A program made the translations under genes and the position numbers. The notes below the pieces were generated by a model, which was not told the DNA's origin, did no database searches, and saw only the letters and a program-made list of their open reading frames with translations. From positions 9,327 to 73,326 of the forward strand of contig CAKRNG010000009.1 in NCBI GenBank assembly GCA_934370925.1: 64,000 nt of DNA. The letters are read 5' to 3'. Of this stretch, positions 15,956-27,578 are shown in pieces; position 1 is the stretch's first letter; the number at the start of each line of letters is the position of its first letter. The stretch is from an uncultured Lacticaseibacillus sp. Its GTDB lineage: Bacteria; Bacillota; Bacilli; Lactobacillales; Lactobacillaceae.

Positions 15956-17200
15956 TTACAGCGCCCGAACGCCAATATCCTCTCGATACGCCAGTTCACC
16001 TGCGAGTTGCCGCACCGTGGCGTACGCCTGACAACGCGCGGCATACGCATCCACACCGCTGCCAACAACCGTCACCACGCGTCCGCCCGCACTTGCCAAC
16101 GTGTGGTCTGCACGCACCGTCACGGCTGCTGGTAGCCACTGTCCACGTGCCAGAATATCGGCAGTCGGTTGATTCACGGGCAGAGCCGGTGCTGACGCGG
16201 CAGGGTAAGCTGGATGTGCCAGCACAACGTCGACATATGTGCGTCCATTCAACCGTAATTCGGGTTGCTGTCCCGCCATCAAATCCATCAAGAGCGTGTA
16301 GAAATTATTTTCAATCTGTGGCAACAACACCTGTGTCTCGGGATCGCCAAAACGCATGTTGTACTCGAGGATTTTCGGACCATCTTGGGCGAACAATAAG
16401 CCCATGTAGATGACGCCGCACCCCGCATTGCCTTCTTCATTCAACGCCGCAATTGTTCGGCGCATCAGATTCTGCGCTTGTGCCACCTGAGTTGCGTTGA
16501 ACTGCGCGGCTGGGCTAATGGCACCCATCCCCCCAGTGTTCGGTCCCTTATCTGCGTCAAAACGACGCTTGTGGTCCTGCGACAAGGGAAGGATGACGTA
16601 GCGCGTGCCCGCGTACAACGCCATGACGGACGCCTCTTGTCCCGTCAACAGTTCTTCCAGCAAGACGGGGGCAGATGCATCCGCCAAATAAATGGCCGCC
16701 AACGTTTCCGCTGCCTGCTGCTGGTTCAGGGCGATGGTCACCCCCTTCCCCCCAGCTAGGCCATCCACCTTGATGACCACCGGCGTTCCCATTTCCTTCA
16801 GCAACACCTGCGCCGCTGACAGACTTGTTGCCGTCCGCGCTTTCGCAGTGGGTAACTGGTGGCGGGTCATGAATGCCTTCGCGTAGGCTTTGCTTCCTTC
16901 CAGCTGCGCGACTTCCCGATTCACACCGAAAATAACGAGTCCTTGTGCTTTAAATGCATCCACAACGCCGGCCACGAGGGGAACTTCTGGTCCCACGAAG
17001 GTCAAATCAACGTGTGCCGCCGCAAATGTCGTTAGCCCTGGAAAATCAAGCACGTCAATGGCAACGGGTTCCAATCCCAGCAGCGTCATCCCCGGATTCC
17101 CCGGCGCGACGTACACGTGATCGACCTGCGCAGCCGCCAAAAATTTCACCCCAATGGCGCTCTCACGTGCACCACTGCCAATCACCAAAACGTTATGCAT
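15956..17200 (-). CDS. purD: Phosphoribosylamine-glycine ligase
   Basis: Joins phosphoribosylamine and glycine with ATP to give GAR, the second step of IMP synthesis. The 414 residues have the N-terminal start MHNVLVIGSGARESAIG, the ATP-grasp core (VIKVDGLAGGKGVTIALN, VLLEELLTGQEASVMAL) and NTGGMGAISPA, then EYNMRFGDPETQVLLP. Length is normal. It is the last gene of the operon, 16 bases after purH, with GGAGG before ATG. Confidence 0.97.
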   Translation of the reverse strand: MHNVLVIGSGARESAIGVKFLAAAQVDHVYVAPGNPGMTLLGLEPVAIDVLDFPGLTTFAAAHVDLTFVGPEVPLVAGVVDAFKAQGLVIFGVNREVAQLEGSKAYAKAFMTRHQLPTAKARTATSLSAAQVLLKEMGTPVVIKVDGLAGGKGVTIALNQQQAAETLAAIYLADASAPVLLEELLTGQEASVMALYAGTRYVILPLSQDHKRRFDADKGPNTGGMGAISPAAQFNATQVAQAQNLMRRTIAALNEEGNAGCGVIYMGLLFAQDGPKILEYNMRFGDPETQVLLPQIENNFYTLLMDLMAGQQPELRLNGRTYVDVVLAHPAYPAASAPALPVNQPTADILARGQWLPAAVTVRADHTLASAGGRVVTVVGSGVDAYAARCQAYATVRQLAGELAYREDIGVRAL

Positions 17201-17216
17201 GCTTGTTCCTCCAGTC

Positions 17217-18746
17217 TTAGTGCCGGAAATGCCGGACGCCCGTTGTCACCATCGCAATGCCATATTCATTCGCCTTATCGATGGATTCCTGGTCCCGAAT
17301 ACTGCCGCCCGGTTGGATAATCGCCCGAATCCCGTGCTTGGCGGCGTAATCAACCGAGTCGCCCATTGGGAAGAACGCGTCACTCGCCAAAACTGCGCCC
17401 GCAAATGCATCTGACTGGTGTGCCTGATCCAGGGCAATTTCAACCGAGCCGACCCGGTTCATTTGCCCCGCACCAATTCCCAACGTCTGCCCTTTCTTGG
17501 CGACCACGATGGCATTGCTCTTCACGTGCTTCACAACCTTCTGTGCGAACACCAACGCATCAAGCTGTTCTGGGGTTGGAGCAACGGCCGTCACCACGGT
17601 CAATGCATCTGCCTCTTCAACCTGCTGATCACGTTCCTGAATTAACAGGCCACCGTGAACAGAGATGGTCTCGTATTCCTTTTCGGTTGGTTGCGTGGTC
17701 ATATCAACCGTCATCAACCGTAAGTTTTTCTTCTTAGTCGTCAGAATTTCGCGGGCTTCATCGCTAAAGGCGGGCGCAATAATAATCTCGAGGAACAAGG
17801 CGTGCATCTTGGTTGCTGTTGCGGCATCCACTTCCCGGTTCAATGCAATGATGCCGCCGAAAATCGACACGGAATCCGCCGCGTACGCCCGGTCCCAGGC
17901 TTCCTCAATCGTGGTTCCCTGCCCAATGCCACACGGATTCATGTGCTTCATGGCCACTACTGTTGGGCCGCTGAAGTCCGCAAGCGTGAGTAAGGCAGCG
18001 TCCGCGTCCTTGATGTTGTTGTAAGAGAGTTCCTTCCCGTGCAACTGTTGTGCACCCGCAATGGAACCGGCTGCCGGATAAGGTTCCGCGTAGAAGGCCG
18101 CGCTTTGGTGTCCGTTTTCCCCATAACGCAACGCCTGCTTCTTAACGTATGTGGGCGTGTACGTTTCTGGGAACTCATCTTCGGTCAGGTACGCCGCAAT
18201 CTGGGCATCGTACGCGGCCGTGGTGCGGAAAACCTTCGCGGCCAACTGACGGCGCAACGTTGCGTCATCTGCATCGATTCCGGCTAAAACAGCACTGTAA
18301 TCCGCCGCATCCACAACGGCCCACACGCTTGCGTGGTTCTTTGCCGCGGCGCGCAATGCGGATGGCCCACCAATATCAATCTGCTCAATGGCTTCAGCGT
18401 CCGTCACCCCCGGCGTGTGAATGGTGGCTGCGAATGGGTAAAGGTTCACACAAATGACGTCTACTGGCGCAATTTCGTGGGTCGCCAGTGCGGCCATGTG
18501 CGCTGCATCATCCCGACGCGCCAAAATACCTGCATGAATGCGTGGGTGCAACGTCTTCACGCGGCCATCCAGCATTTCTGGGAACCCCGTCACGTCCGAC
18601 ACACTCGTCACGGGCACACCCGCCTCGGCAAGAACGCGGTGCGTGCCCCCGGTTGAAACGACTTCAAAGCCACGTGCAACCAGTCCCTGTGCGAATTCAA
18701 CCACACCCTGCTTGTCATAAACACTGATTAAAGCCCGCTGTTTCAT
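17217..18746 (-). CDS. purH: AICAR transformylase / IMP cyclohydrolase
   Basis: Bifunctional enzyme for the last two steps of IMP synthesis. The 509 residues have the N-terminal MGS-like cyclohydrolase domain ([32 protein letters not shown], then [13 protein letters not shown] and INLYPF-type VNLYPF) and the C-terminal transformylase domain (KYGENGHQ-like [73 protein letters not shown]). GGAGG precedes ATG at 18746. Confidence 0.97.
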   Translation of the reverse strand: MKQRALISVYDKQGVVEFAQGLVARGFEVVSTGGTHRVLAEAGVPVTSVSDVTGFPEMLDGRVKTLHPRIHAGILARRDDAAHMAALATHEIAPVDVICVNLYPFAATIHTPGVTDAEAIEQIDIGGPSALRAAAKNHASVWAVVDAADYSAVLAGIDADDATLRRQLAAKVFRTTAAYDAQIAAYLTEDEFPETYTPTYVKKQALRYGENGHQSAAFYAEPYPAAGSIAGAQQLHGKELSYNNIKDADAALLTLADFSGPTVVAMKHMNPCGIGQGTTIEEAWDRAYAADSVSIFGGIIALNREVDAATATKMHALFLEIIIAPAFSDEAREILTTKKKNLRLMTVDMTTQPTEKEYETISVHGGLLIQERDQQVEEADALTVVTAVAPTPEQLDALVFAQKVVKHVKSNAIVVAKKGQTLGIGAGQMNRVGSVEIALDQAHQSDAFAGAVLASDAFFPMGDSVDYAAKHGIRAIIQPGGSIRDQESIDKANEYGIAMVTTGVRHFRH

Positions 18747-18793
18747 GTTTGCCTCCTGTTTGGTTCAATCCATTGCCACCAACAACCGTCTAC

Positions 18794-19357
18794 TTATTTA
18801 CTTGTGAGCAACTGTGCCACCGTCTCCGGCAATAGCACGTGCTCAACCGCATGAATTCTTGCCGCAAGCGTGTCGACCGTATCGTCTCCCCGCACACGGA
18901 CGGGCGCCTGCGCGATAATCTCACCAGAATCCACGCCCGCATCCACGTAATGCACCGTCACGCCCGTCACCTTCACCCCGTACGCAAACGCGTCTTCAAT
19001 ACCCGTCCGCCCAGGAAAACTGGGGAGCAGCGCGGGGTGTAGATTAATAATTTTCCCGGGAAACGCCGTCAACAGCGTTTCACCCAATATCCGCATGAAT
19101 CCGGCCAAAACCACTAAATCAACGGGCGGTAACGCCGCAACAATCGCCCGTTCTGCACCTGCCTTGGTCGCGTAATCCCGATAATTCACCGTGATGACAG
19201 GAATGCCCGCACGTGTGGCCTTTTCGATAACGGGTGCATCCTTGTGATCACAAACCAGGCACACAATGCGGACGGCCTGCTGCTTCGCCCCGAACGCTTC
19301 GGCGAGGGCAGCAAAGTTACTGCCCGTTCCTGATGCAAAAATCGCAATCTCTTTCAC
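18794..19357 (-). CDS. purN: GAR formyltransferase, folate-dependent
   Basis: Transfers formyl from 10-formyltetrahydrofolate to GAR. The 187 residues carry IFASGTGSNFAALAEAF, LAGFMRILGETLL with the HP-containing NLHPALLPSFPG (catalytic Asn and His), and VTVHYVDAGVDSGEIIAQ with the catalytic Asp. The GTG start overlaps the purM stop as GTGA, which indicates translational coupling. Confidence 0.96.
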   Translation of the reverse strand: MKEIAIFASGTGSNFAALAEAFGAKQQAVRIVCLVCDHKDAPVIEKATRAGIPVITVNYRDYATKAGAERAIVAALPPVDLVVLAGFMRILGETLLTAFPGKIINLHPALLPSFPGRTGIEDAFAYGVKVTGVTVHYVDAGVDSGEIIAQAPVRVRGDDTVDTLAARIHAVEHVLLPETVAQLLTSK

Positions 19358-20379
19358 TTGGCATCCCCGCTTACTTCCTCATCCCACACAACGGCATCGT
19401 CTTGTCGCGGTTGCACTGAGCCAATCACCCAAGCATCCGTGATGGCCGTAAGCACAGTTTGCGCAACAGCAGGCGCAACAGCGATGACCATGCCCACCCC
19501 TAAGTTGAAGGTTGCGCGCATGGTCGCATCATCTAACTGACCCGCCTGTTGCAACCGCTGAAAGAGTTCCGGTAGTTGCCAACTGGTCGCATCAAGGTGT
19601 GCCGCCAGCGTCTGGGGCAGCATGCGGGGCACATTATCCGTGAACCCGCCCCCCGTGATGTGCGCGGCGCCGTGAATGAGTCCCTTTTGGATAAGCGGCA
19701 AGAGGTCATCCACATAAATTCGTGTGGGTGTCAGTAATGCATCGCGTACGTCACGGCCATCGCTTAATGGGGTTGCGTCCAAACTAGTTTCCTTTAATAA
19801 CTTCCTCACCAAAGAAAAGCCGTTACTATGCACACCGGAACTCGGTAACCCAATCAGGACATCCCCAGCCCCCACGTTCCGCGGTAAAATAGCCGTTTCG
19901 CTCGCCACACCAACCGCAAATCCGGCCAAATCATAGTGACCACGCGGGTACATTCCCGGCATTTCCGCCGTCTCCCCACCAACAAGTGCGAGGTGCGCCT
20001 GCTGACAGCCCTGCGCAATCCCGCGCACCACAGCTTCCGCAAGCGCAACATCCAGCTGATCCGTTGCAAAATAGTCGAGGAAAAACAGTGGGGTTGCGCC
20101 GTCCGCCAACAGGTCATTTGCCACCATCGCCACCAAATCAATTCCGATAGTGTCGTGCTGGTTCATTTCCTTCGCTAACAACAGCTTCGTACCCACGCCA
20201 TCCGTGGCGGACAGTAACACCGGATTCTGAACATCCGGCATCCGGTAAGCCGCGGCAAATCCGCCGAGTCCATTCAGCACGTTGGCATCCTGGGTGGCCT
20301 TTGCAAGGGGGCCATACGCTGCTGCTGCTGCGTTGCCCGCTGCAACATCCACGCCTGCCGTCTTGTAATCAATCGTCAT
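19354..20379 (-). CDS. purM: AIR synthetase (FGAM cyclo-ligase)
   Basis: Closes the imidazole ring of FGAM to AIR with ATP. The 341 residues show YKTAGVDVAAGN, SATDGVGTKLLLA, GIDLVAMVANDLLADGATPLFFLDY, LVGGETAEMPGMY and HITGGGFTDNVPR, all typical of PurM. ATG at 20379 overlaps the purF stop as ATGA. The N-terminus has a repetitive alanine run (NAAAAAYGPLAKAT) that replaces the usual variable linker. Confidence 0.97.
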   Translation of the reverse strand: MTIDYKTAGVDVAAGNAAAAAYGPLAKATQDANVLNGLGGFAAAYRMPDVQNPVLLSATDGVGTKLLLAKEMNQHDTIGIDLVAMVANDLLADGATPLFFLDYFATDQLDVALAEAVVRGIAQGCQQAHLALVGGETAEMPGMYPRGHYDLAGFAVGVASETAILPRNVGAGDVLIGLPSSGVHSNGFSLVRKLLKETSLDATPLSDGRDVRDALLTPTRIYVDDLLPLIQKGLIHGAAHITGGGFTDNVPRMLPQTLAAHLDATSWQLPELFQRLQQAGQLDDATMRATFNLGVGMVIAVAPAVAQTVLTAITDAWVIGSVQPRQDDAVVWDEEVSGDAK

Positions 20380-21833
20380 CCCGCACGCACCTCGCTCGTT
20401 TCAATCTGTCGCGCTGCCAACTCTGCTGCAAACGTGGCTGCATAATCGTCTAGTGCCGTGGGGTAATCCCCCGTGAAATAAGCCGTACACAACCCACCGT
20501 GGGGCGCATCCGTCTTCAAGTTAATGCTTGTTTCGAGCCCCTGAACAGAGAGAAAACCGAGCGAATCAACATCCAGTAATTCTTGCATTTGAGCCACCGT
20601 GTGATTCGCCGCCATAAGTTCTGCCATCGATTGAATATCAATGCCGTAGAAGCAAGGAAAACGCAATGGTGGGCTACTGATGCGCAAATGGACTTCCTTC
20701 GCCCCCGCCTGCCGCAACAACTTCACAATCTGAATCGACGTTGTGCCGCGCACAATCGAATCGTCAACGAGGACAATTCGTTTTCCCGCCACCACGGCTG
20801 GAATGGCGCTTAGTTTCATCCGCACACTCTTCTCTCGCAGTTCTTGCGTTGGCTGGATGAACGTTCGGGCCACATATTGACTCTTCACCAGGCCCATTTC
20901 GTACGGGATACCACTCGCCCGCGCGTAACCAATTGCCGCGGATAACGATGAATTCGGCACCCCGCAAACGATATCCGCATCGACCGGTTGTTCACGCGCC
21001 AATTGCTCACCCAGCCGTACACGTGCCTGATGCACATTCACACCGAAAATGTTGGAATCTGGTCGCGCAAAATAAATGAACTCCATGGAACAAACCGCCA
21101 GTTGTGTCTGGTTCGTGTATGCTTCCGCGTGCACCCCAGTTTCATCGACGGTCACCATTTCTCCCGGCCGAATGTCACGCACGAAATTCGCCCCAACAGC
21201 TGTCAGTGCCGCCGTTTCGCTACAAATTACCGCACCGCCATCTGGTAACTGACCCAGCACCAACGGCCGGAACCCGTTTGGATCACTTGCAGCGTACAGC
21301 GCGTGTTCCGTGAGCAGCATAAAGGCAAACCCACCGTGTACCTGGTTGAGTGCTTCCTTCAGTTGTTGCCCAAATGTCGGTCGCGCGCTCCGCCGAATGA
21401 GGTGCATCAAGACTTCCGTGTCGGAGGTGGACTGGAAAATTGCGCCATCTGCCTCTAATTCTCGGCGTAGGCTCTTGGCATTCGTCAAATTACCGTTATG
21501 CGCCAACGCAATGGCTTCATCGCTAAAACGGAATAAAAGGGGCTGAATGTTCTCCAGCACGCGCCCACCCGCCGTTGAATAACGCACGTGGCCAAGTGCT
21601 GCGTCGCCATGTAGGACCGCCAACTGATTCGGCTTCGTGAACACCTCTGTCAGCAACCCCAAGCCGTGATGCCGCACCAACCCATCGGCCGTCAGCCCCA
21701 CAATGCCGGCGCCTTCCTGTCCGCGATGTTGCAACGTGTGTAAACCAAGGTGGGTTAACTCAGCTGCATTCTCATTGCCCCAGATACCGAAAACACCACA
21801 CTCTTCGTTAAGTCCCTTCACTTCATGCGGCAT
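20376..21833 (-). CDS. purF: Amidophosphoribosyltransferase
   Basis: Makes phosphoribosylamine from PRPP and glutamine, the committed step. The 485 residues start with a short propeptide ([11 protein letters not shown]) before the nucleophile Cys12 (CGVFGIWG). The PRPP loop [14 protein letters not shown] is present. Compared with the Bacillus subtilis enzyme as I know it, three of four iron-sulfur cysteines are kept ([19 protein letters not shown] at about 449), but the last is Tyr452 (CTAYFTG for CLACFTG). The gene overlaps purL by 16 bases. Confidence 0.96.
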   Translation of the reverse strand: MPHEVKGLNEECGVFGIWGNENAAELTHLGLHTLQHRGQEGAGIVGLTADGLVRHHGLGLLTEVFTKPNQLAVLHGDAALGHVRYSTAGGRVLENIQPLLFRFSDEAIALAHNGNLTNAKSLRRELEADGAIFQSTSDTEVLMHLIRRSARPTFGQQLKEALNQVHGGFAFMLLTEHALYAASDPNGFRPLVLGQLPDGGAVICSETAALTAVGANFVRDIRPGEMVTVDETGVHAEAYTNQTQLAVCSMEFIYFARPDSNIFGVNVHQARVRLGEQLAREQPVDADIVCGVPNSSLSAAIGYARASGIPYEMGLVKSQYVARTFIQPTQELREKSVRMKLSAIPAVVAGKRIVLVDDSIVRGTTSIQIVKLLRQAGAKEVHLRISSPPLRFPCFYGIDIQSMAELMAANHTVAQMQELLDVDSLGFLSVQGLETSINLKTDAPHGGLCTAYFTGDYPTALDDYAATFAAELAARQIETSEVRAG

Positions 21834-24028
21834 GGAATCGCCTCCTCATAAGCAGTTCGCAGCGCCGCGAGTGGCAGCGTGATTGTTTCTGCAGGCAACG
21901 TCACGCGCAAAGTAGCCGCGTCCGTCACCGTCCCAATACGTGTGGCCAAATCGCCCATCATTTCGGTGAATGCCGCCACTTTATCATCCGGTACCGTCAC
22001 CAAGAACCGTCCCTGCGTCTCTGCAAAAAGACGTTCGGGCTGATCCTGCCACGTGACGGTTGCCCCAAGATTCCCTTGCAACGCCATTTCTGCAAGGGCT
22101 GCCGCAAAGCCACCAATACTCAAATCATGCGCTGCGGTCACCAGGTGTGCACGAATCGCCTGCAGCACGGTATCTTGTTGTTGCTTTTCGGCTTCAAGGT
22201 CGAAGTCAAAGAGGCTCCCCGCAATTTGTCCCGTCAGCATTTTCTGCACTTCACTACCGTTGAACGCATCCGTCGTCTCCCCAATCAGGAAGATGACGTC
22301 TCCCGCCCGTTTGAACTGGCTTGTGGTAATGGTTGTCAAATCATCGATGAGCCCGACCATCCCAATCATCGGGGTTGGGTAAATTGCCGCCCCGTTTGTT
22401 TCGTTGTACAGGGAAACATTACCGGAAATCACAGGTGTATTGAGCTTCTTGCACGCCGCCGTAATGCCCTCAGCCGACGTTGCCAATTCATAAAACTGCT
22501 CTGGCTTGGTGGGGTCCCCATAATTCAGGCAATCCGTAATGCCAATTGGTTCAGCACCACTTGCGACGAGGTTCCGCGCCGCTTCCGCCACAATCATGGC
22601 ACCGCCGCGTTCTGGATTCAGGTAAAGGTACCGACCATTGCTGTCCGTCGTCATCGCAATCGCCTTGTGCGTGCCGCGAATCCGCACCACGCCCGCATCA
22701 CTTCCTGGCAGCACCACCGTGTTCGTTTTTACCTGTGCGTCATAGCGCCGGTACAGACTCGACTTATCCGCAATAGTTGACTGCTCCATTAGTCGCAACC
22801 ATGTGGCCGCCACATCAAAAATTGCAGGAATACCACCTTGCTCCGGCTGACGCAAGCGCTCGGGTTCGCGACCCTGCTGGTGGTAAACAGGTGCGTCGGA
22901 CGCAAGCAAGCTAACGGGCACATCACACACCAGCGCACCACGATGCGTTAACTGATACCGGTGACCAGCCGTGACGTGACCACAAATAACCGCGTCCAAC
23001 CCGTATTTTGCGAACACGTCCAGGACTTCTTGTTCACTTCCGGCACGCACACACAGCAACATCCGCTCTTGCGACTCCGAAAGCATGATTTCAAACGGAA
23101 TCATCCCCTGTTCACGCTGAGGGATTAGGTCGAGATTCAACGTCATCCCCGCGTCCGCCTTATCCGCCATTTCAACGCTGGAGCTAATCAACCCCGCAGC
23201 CCCCATGTCCTGCATGCCAACAAGGGCGTCGCGGTGTTCCCGCGTCACTTCCAGGCACGCATCCGTGAGTAGTTTTTCCATGAACGGATCGCCAACCTGT
23301 ACGGCCGCACGATCCGCCTGCTTATCATCGGCGAACTCACTGGAAGCAAAACTGGCGCCATTGATACCATCACGCCCGGTCTTGGCGCCGACATAAATAA
23401 TGGCGTTACCCACCCCGGCTGCGCGACCACGCTGAATCGCCGACTTATCCATAATTCCCACGCACATCGCGTTCACAAGCGGGTTGCGGGCGTACGTCGG
23501 GTCAAAATTTACTTCACCGCCAACCGTGGGAATCCCGATTGAATTACCATAGCCGCCAATCCCCGCGACCACCTGATCGACCAGATGTCGAACGTGTGGA
23601 TCGTCGAGTTCACCAAAACTAAGCGAGTCCAGGAGTGCAATGGGTTCGGCCCCAATCGAGAAGATATCCCGAATGATGCCCCCAACGCCCGTCGCTGCCC
23701 CTTCGTACGGTTCGACCGCGCTCGGATGGTTGTGGCTTTCGGCCTTAAACACGACGGCCTTGCCTTCCCCGATATCGATGACCCCGGCGCCTTCACCTGG
23801 TCCCATCAACACGCGGTCGTTTTTCGTCCAAAACCGCTTCAGAACGGGCTTGCTGTACTTATAGGCACAGTGTTCACTCCACATGCCACTCGCTAACCCA
23901 ATTTCCGTGTAGTTGGGTAGTCGCCCTAACTTTTCCCGGAAGCGATCATACTCCGCCTCGGTTAGTCCCCAATCCAGGTAAGGTTTCTGGGTGGCAATGG
24001 CTTCTGGTGCTAACTCAACGCGCTGCAT
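21818..24028 (-). CDS. purL: FGAM synthase large subunit
   Basis: Converts FGAR to FGAM using ammonia delivered by PurQ with PurS. The 736 residues match the small form of PurL used with separate PurS and PurQ. Visible motifs are [84 protein letters not shown] and [14 protein letters not shown] at 24028 has AGGAGG nine bases upstream; a GTG two codons earlier is less likely. Confidence 0.97.
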   Translation of the reverse strand: MQRVELAPEAIATQKPYLDWGLTEAEYDRFREKLGRLPNYTEIGLASGMWSEHCAYKYSKPVLKRFWTKNDRVLMGPGEGAGVIDIGEGKAVVFKAESHNHPSAVEPYEGAATGVGGIIRDIFSIGAEPIALLDSLSFGELDDPHVRHLVDQVVAGIGGYGNSIGIPTVGGEVNFDPTYARNPLVNAMCVGIMDKSAIQRGRAAGVGNAIIYVGAKTGRDGINGASFASSEFADDKQADRAAVQVGDPFMEKLLTDACLEVTREHRDALVGMQDMGAAGLISSSVEMADKADAGMTLNLDLIPQREQGMIPFEIMLSESQERMLLCVRAGSEQEVLDVFAKYGLDAVICGHVTAGHRYQLTHRGALVCDVPVSLLASDAPVYHQQGREPERLRQPEQGGIPAIFDVAATWLRLMEQSTIADKSSLYRRYDAQVKTNTVVLPGSDAGVVRIRGTHKAIAMTTDSNGRYLYLNPERGGAMIVAEAARNLVASGAEPIGITDCLNYGDPTKPEQFYELATSAEGITAACKKLNTPVISGNVSLYNETNGAAIYPTPMIGMVGLIDDLTTITTSQFKRAGDVIFLIGETTDAFNGSEVQKMLTGQIAGSLFDFDLEAEKQQQDTVLQAIRAHLVTAAHDLSIGGFAAALAEMALQGNLGATVTWQDQPERLFAETQGRFLVTVPDDKVAAFTEMMGDLATRIGTVTDAATLRVTLPAETITLPLAALRTAYEEAIPCRMK

Positions 24029-24692
24029 GAACACTTACCTCCTGCTTTAACGACTCGAAAACACCTAATCCGTCCACACCGCCAAGAAGTGCTTCGACCG
24101 CACGTTCTGGGTGGGGCATCATCCCCAGCACGTTCCCCGCCGCGTTGGTAATTCCCGCGATATCGTGAATACTGCCGTTCGGATTATCTTGATACCGGAA
24201 AACGACCTGGTGATTTGCTTCCAACTCAGCTAACGTTGCCGCATCCGCATAATAGTTGCCTTCTCCATGTGCAATCGGCAACGTAATCGTCTGGTCAGCT
24301 GCGTAACTGCGGCTGAACGGTGTATCTGCATTCACAACGCGCAAAGGTGCTGGCGCGCAGATGAAACTCAGTGAGTTATTCCACTGCAACGCTCCAGGTA
24401 GTAACTGCGCCTCGCAAAGAATCTGAAATCCGTTGCAAATTCCAATCACAAGGCCCCCTTTTTCAGCGTGCGCCTTGATTGCCGTCATGATGGGGCTCAC
24501 CTGTGCCAACGCCCCACTACGCAGATAATCACCGTAAGAGAAGCCGCCCGGAACGCCGACTAAATCGAAACCGGCCAAACTCGTTGCGTTTGCCGATACC
24601 AGTTCAGTTGGAATCCCCGCAATTTCTTGTAGCGCCCACACAAGGTCTTGATCACAATTAGAACCCGGAAAACTAATGACCGCCGCCTTCAT
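24015..24692 (-). CDS. purQ: FGAM synthase glutaminase subunit
   Basis: Class I glutamine amidotransferase that feeds ammonia to PurL. The 225 residues contain the nucleophile Cys in [13 protein letters not shown], the oxyanion strand [18 protein letters not shown] and the catalytic His-Glu in [10 protein letters not shown]. It overlaps purS (ATGA) and purL, so the three subunits are translated together. Confidence 0.97.
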   Translation of the reverse strand: MKAAVISFPGSNCDQDLVWALQEIAGIPTELVSANATSLAGFDLVGVPGGFSYGDYLRSGALAQVSPIMTAIKAHAEKGGLVIGICNGFQILCEAQLLPGALQWNNSLSFICAPAPLRVVNADTPFSRSYAADQTITLPIAHGEGNYYADAATLAELEANHQVVFRYQDNPNGSIHDIAGITNAAGNVLGMMPHPERAVEALLGGVDGLGVFESLKQEVSVHAAR

Positions 24693-24952
24693 GCCCGACC
24701 TCCATCTTCCGCTTCAATTTCGAACCGGTAAGTCTCCATGTTGACGTTCGCGAGAAGTGCATCACAGATATGGTCGACTTCTTCGTGCGCATCTGCTTCC
24801 GTTGCTGCATCCAGGGTGATTTCGAAGTACTTCCCGAACACAACGCCTTCCACATTGCGATAATCCATCCGGTTCAACGCCGTCTTGATGGCTTCCGCTT
24901 TAGGGTCCAAAACGGATGGCTTGTAGTTGACATAAACTTTGGCTTTAAACAT
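24689..24952 (-). CDS. purS: FGAM synthase PurS subunit
   Basis: 87 residues ([20 protein letters not shown], then [21 protein letters not shown]). PurS is a small dimer that bridges PurL and PurQ and channels ammonia. ATG at 24952 is preceded by AAAGGA; the six-codon upstream extension has no ribosome site of its own. Confidence 0.95.
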   Translation of the reverse strand: MFKAKVYVNYKPSVLDPKAEAIKTALNRMDYRNVEGVVFGKYFEITLDAATEADAHEEVDHICDALLANVNMETYRFEIEAEDGGRA

Positions 24953-24993
24953 AACGGTTCCTTTCTGCACGCGGCAGTCCCGTGGGGGATTAA

Positions 24994-25713
24994 TTACTCA
25001 GCAGTTGTCTGTAAGCGGCGCAAAACTTCGGTGTAAACGGGCTGCAGGTCGCCTTCATGCTTACGGAAAATATCCTTATCGAGCGACGCCCCCGTTTCAG
25101 CATCCACCAACCGAAAATTATCGGGCGACAGTTCATCTGCCAGTACCCACTCACCAGTCGCGAGCTGCCCGAACTCCAGCTTGAAATCAACAAGGGTCAC
25201 GCCAGCCTTCGCAAACCTGGCCGTCAAAAACGCATTCACTTCATCCGTCAGGCGACGGACCGTTGCGAGCGTTGCGGCATCCGCGATTTCGAGACCCTTA
25301 ATCTGGTCATCATTGATGAAGGGATCATCTAACGCGTCCGACTTATAGTAGTATTCGTGAATTGCCGGTTTAAATGGGCGCAGATGTTTCACGTGAAACT
25401 TAGATTCAAAATGACCGGACGCGTAGTTACGGAGTACAACTTCTAGTGGCAACATGGTCGCACGCTTGCACAACATGCTCGTTTCGTCTGGCGTACCGAT
25501 GAAATGGGTCGGAATGCCCGCCGCCGTTATTTCCGCAAAGAGTAGTGCAGATATCTGGAGGTTCAACGTTCCCTTCCCCGTAATGGCTTCTTTGCGTTTC
25601 CCGTTTAACGCGGTGGCTTGGTCCAAATAAGTAACCCACAGCACATCTGAATTATCTGTTGCCGAAACACGCTTTGCTTTACCTTCGAACAAGGTTTCTT
25701 TTTTGACGACCAT
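24994..25713 (-). CDS. purC: SAICAR synthetase
   Basis: Adds aspartate to CAIR with ATP. The 239 residues start LFEGKAKRVSATD and contain EVVLRNYASGHF, KSDALDDPFINDDQI and LVDFKLEFGQ, LADELSPDNFRL, all PurC signatures. The ATG overlaps the purK stop (TGATG). Confidence 0.97.
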   Translation of the reverse strand: MVVKKETLFEGKAKRVSATDNSDVLWVTYLDQATALNGKRKEAITGKGTLNLQISALLFAEITAAGIPTHFIGTPDETSMLCKRATMLPLEVVLRNYASGHFESKFHVKHLRPFKPAIHEYYYKSDALDDPFINDDQIKGLEIADAATLATVRRLTDEVNAFLTARFAKAGVTLVDFKLEFGQLATGEWVLADELSPDNFRLVDAETGASLDKDIFRKHEGDLQPVYTEVLRRLQTTAE

Positions 25714-26831
25714 CAGTTTGCCTCCTGAATCGTAACTTCTTGTAACAGCGCCTGTACATCCGGACCCACAACGGTGACGTGCCCCATCTTCCGCTCAGCC
25801 CTAACTGCGGCCTTCCCATAGTCGTGCAAGTGCCACGTTGCGTGTTGTGACCACTGCGCGCGTGCGTTGGGAAGATCTTCCCCCAGTAGGTTGCGCATCA
25901 CGGCAGGTTCGTACTGGGTAATTGGGGGAATTGGCAGTCCGCAAATACTCAAAATATGGGCTGCAAACTGTGAGACGTTGCAAGCTTCGATGGAATAATG
26001 GCCCGAATTATGGGGACGCGGTGCTAATTCATTCACCAGCACATCCTCACCATGAACAAACAGCTCAATTCCAAGCACTCCGCGAAGCTGGAATCCCGTC
26101 GCAATCTCGGTGGCAATGTGATTAATCCGCGCACGCAACGTTGCGGACAGATGTGGCGCTGGCGCAACTGTGGTGTGCAGAATGTGATGTACGTGCGTGT
26201 TTTGCACAATTGGAAAGACACGGACAACATCGTCTCCGCCCCGTGTCACCATCACGGATAACTCCCGCTCAAAAACCTGGCGTGCTTCAAGAATGCAGGG
26301 GGCTTGTTGCAAAAGCCGCGCTGCATCAGCCAAATCTGCCGGTGTATTCACATCCACTTGACCGTGCCCGTCGTAACCGCCACTTGCCGTTTTCAGAATT
26401 GCAGGATAGCCGATAGTACCAATCGCCGCAGCCAAATCGGCGCCATCCTGAACGGCCGCAAATGGTGTCACGGGTAATTCATGGTCAACCAAAAACTGTT
26501 TTTCCGTCACCCGGTTACCTGTTATCCGTAGTAACTCAGTACCTTGAGGAATCGTGGTGACGTCTTGCATCGCCTTAAGCGCCGTCAAGTCAACATTTTC
26601 AAATTCGTATGTCAGCACGTCGCTCCGAATTGCGAGTTCTTTCAGTGCCGCTTGATCACTATAATCAGCCGTAATCTGAAAGTCTGCCACTTGGCCCGTT
26701 GGTGAGTCGGGTGTTGGTTCTAGCACCCCCACCCGGTACCCCATTTGTCGTGCAGCCAAGGCCATCATCCGACCCAGTTGACCGCCCCCGATAATGCCAA
26801 TCGTTGCGGGCGGTAAAATCACCTTATTCAT
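25713..26831 (-). CDS. purK: N5-CAIR synthetase (ATPase subunit)
   Basis: Carboxylates AIR to N5-CAIR with ATP and bicarbonate. The 372 residues start [23 protein letters not shown], with ATP-grasp segments ([38 protein letters not shown]) and [34 protein letters not shown] at 26831 overlaps the end of purE; the upstream in-frame codons to 26921 lie in purE in another frame and are not coding. Confidence 0.96.
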   Translation of the reverse strand: MNKVILPPATIGIIGGGQLGRMMALAARQMGYRVGVLEPTPDSPTGQVADFQITADYSDQAALKELAIRSDVLTYEFENVDLTALKAMQDVTTIPQGTELLRITGNRVTEKQFLVDHELPVTPFAAVQDGADLAAAIGTIGYPAILKTASGGYDGHGQVDVNTPADLADAARLLQQAPCILEARQVFERELSVMVTRGGDDVVRVFPIVQNTHVHHILHTTVAPAPHLSATLRARINHIATEIATGFQLRGVLGIELFVHGEDVLVNELAPRPHNSGHYSIEACNVSQFAAHILSICGLPIPPITQYEPAVMRNLLGEDLPNARAQWSQHATWHLHDYGKAAVRAERKMGHVTVVGPDVQALLQEVTIQEAN

Positions 26832-27318
26832 GAAGTGTTGCCCCACTCTCGCTTGCCCGTTGCGTCTGCGCAGCTCGGTACGCCTGCAATCTAGCGGCCA
26901 CGTCTGCATCCGTGATGGCAATCATCTCCGCCGCGTAAAGGGCCGCGTTCGTCGCACCCGCTTCCCCAATCGCCGTCGTCCCCACCGGAATTCCGGCTGG
27001 CATTTGCACAATTGACAGCAATGAGTCAATCCCGTTTAATGTTCGTGTTTTGACCGGAACGCCAATAACCGGCACGATGGTATTTGCTGCTAACATCCCC
27101 GGTAAATGTGCGGCGCCACCTGCCCCCGCAATGATGACGGCGTACCCATTATCATGTGCTTGTTTACCGAATTCAGACAGTGTATCCGGCATGCGGTGTG
27201 CCGAAATAACCTTGTTATCATGCGGTATATCCAGTTGTGTCAAAATCATTGCCGCCTTCTGCATGACGGGCCAATCCGAGGTACTCCCCATTACGATTGC
27301 AACCTTCACCGTGACCAC
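26824..27318 (-). CDS. purE: N5-CAIR mutase
   Basis: Rearranges N5-CAIR to CAIR. The 164 residues show [54 protein letters not shown] and [31 protein letters not shown], all expected for class I PurE. It is the first gene of the operon. The start is GTG at 27318 or GTG at 27309; neither has a strong ribosome site. Confidence 0.95.
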   Translation of the reverse strand: MVTVKVAIVMGSTSDWPVMQKAAMILTQLDIPHDNKVISAHRMPDTLSEFGKQAHDNGYAVIIAGAGGAAHLPGMLAANTIVPVIGVPVKTRTLNGIDSLLSIVQMPAGIPVGTTAIGEAGATNAALYAAEMIAITDADVAARLQAYRAAQTQRASESGATLHE

Positions 27319-27353
27319 TTCGCTTTCTTAATGATGGCACCAGCCTACCACAG

Positions 27354-27447
27354 ATTGTTCGGTGATTTCAATGATTAAATGAATATTAATCCCGTAAATC
27401 GCGTTAATTGTTCGTGTTTTCTGCCAAGAAATACGAATGTTCGTCAT
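27354..27447. promoter_or_regulatory. Candidate PurR operator region (PurBox-like sites)
   Basis: On the minus strand ATCACCGAACAAT (27354-27366) matches the PurBox AWWWCCGAACWWT with one change. Further CGAAC-type elements are at 27406-27420 (ACACGAACAATT) and 27429-27447 (ACGAACATTCGTATTT). They lie just upstream of purE, as in PurR-controlled Firmicute operons. purR itself is not in the window. Confidence 0.55.
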
Positions 27448-27530
27448 CCACTTAAATTTTCAGCAAGCCATCACCTGAGATATTGCGGTATTCAGTGGTA
27501 CCAACCGCAAAAAAGCGTTAAAATTATCAA

Positions 27531-27545
27531 TGAAAACGTTTTACA
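27531..27545 (+). promoter_or_regulatory. cre-like site upstream of glpK
   Basis: TGAAAACGTTTTACA resembles the CcpA site TGNAANCGNWNNCA with an offset in the last bases. Catabolite control of glycerol use would fit. Confidence 0.45.
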
Positions 27546-27578
27546 AAAATAACCGAATTGTGCCGAAAGGACTGCACA

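Noticed and set aside
27319..27480. Guanine riboswitch or T-box before purE
   Set aside because: No conserved purine-riboswitch loops and no terminator/antiterminator pair. PurBox-like sites explain control better.
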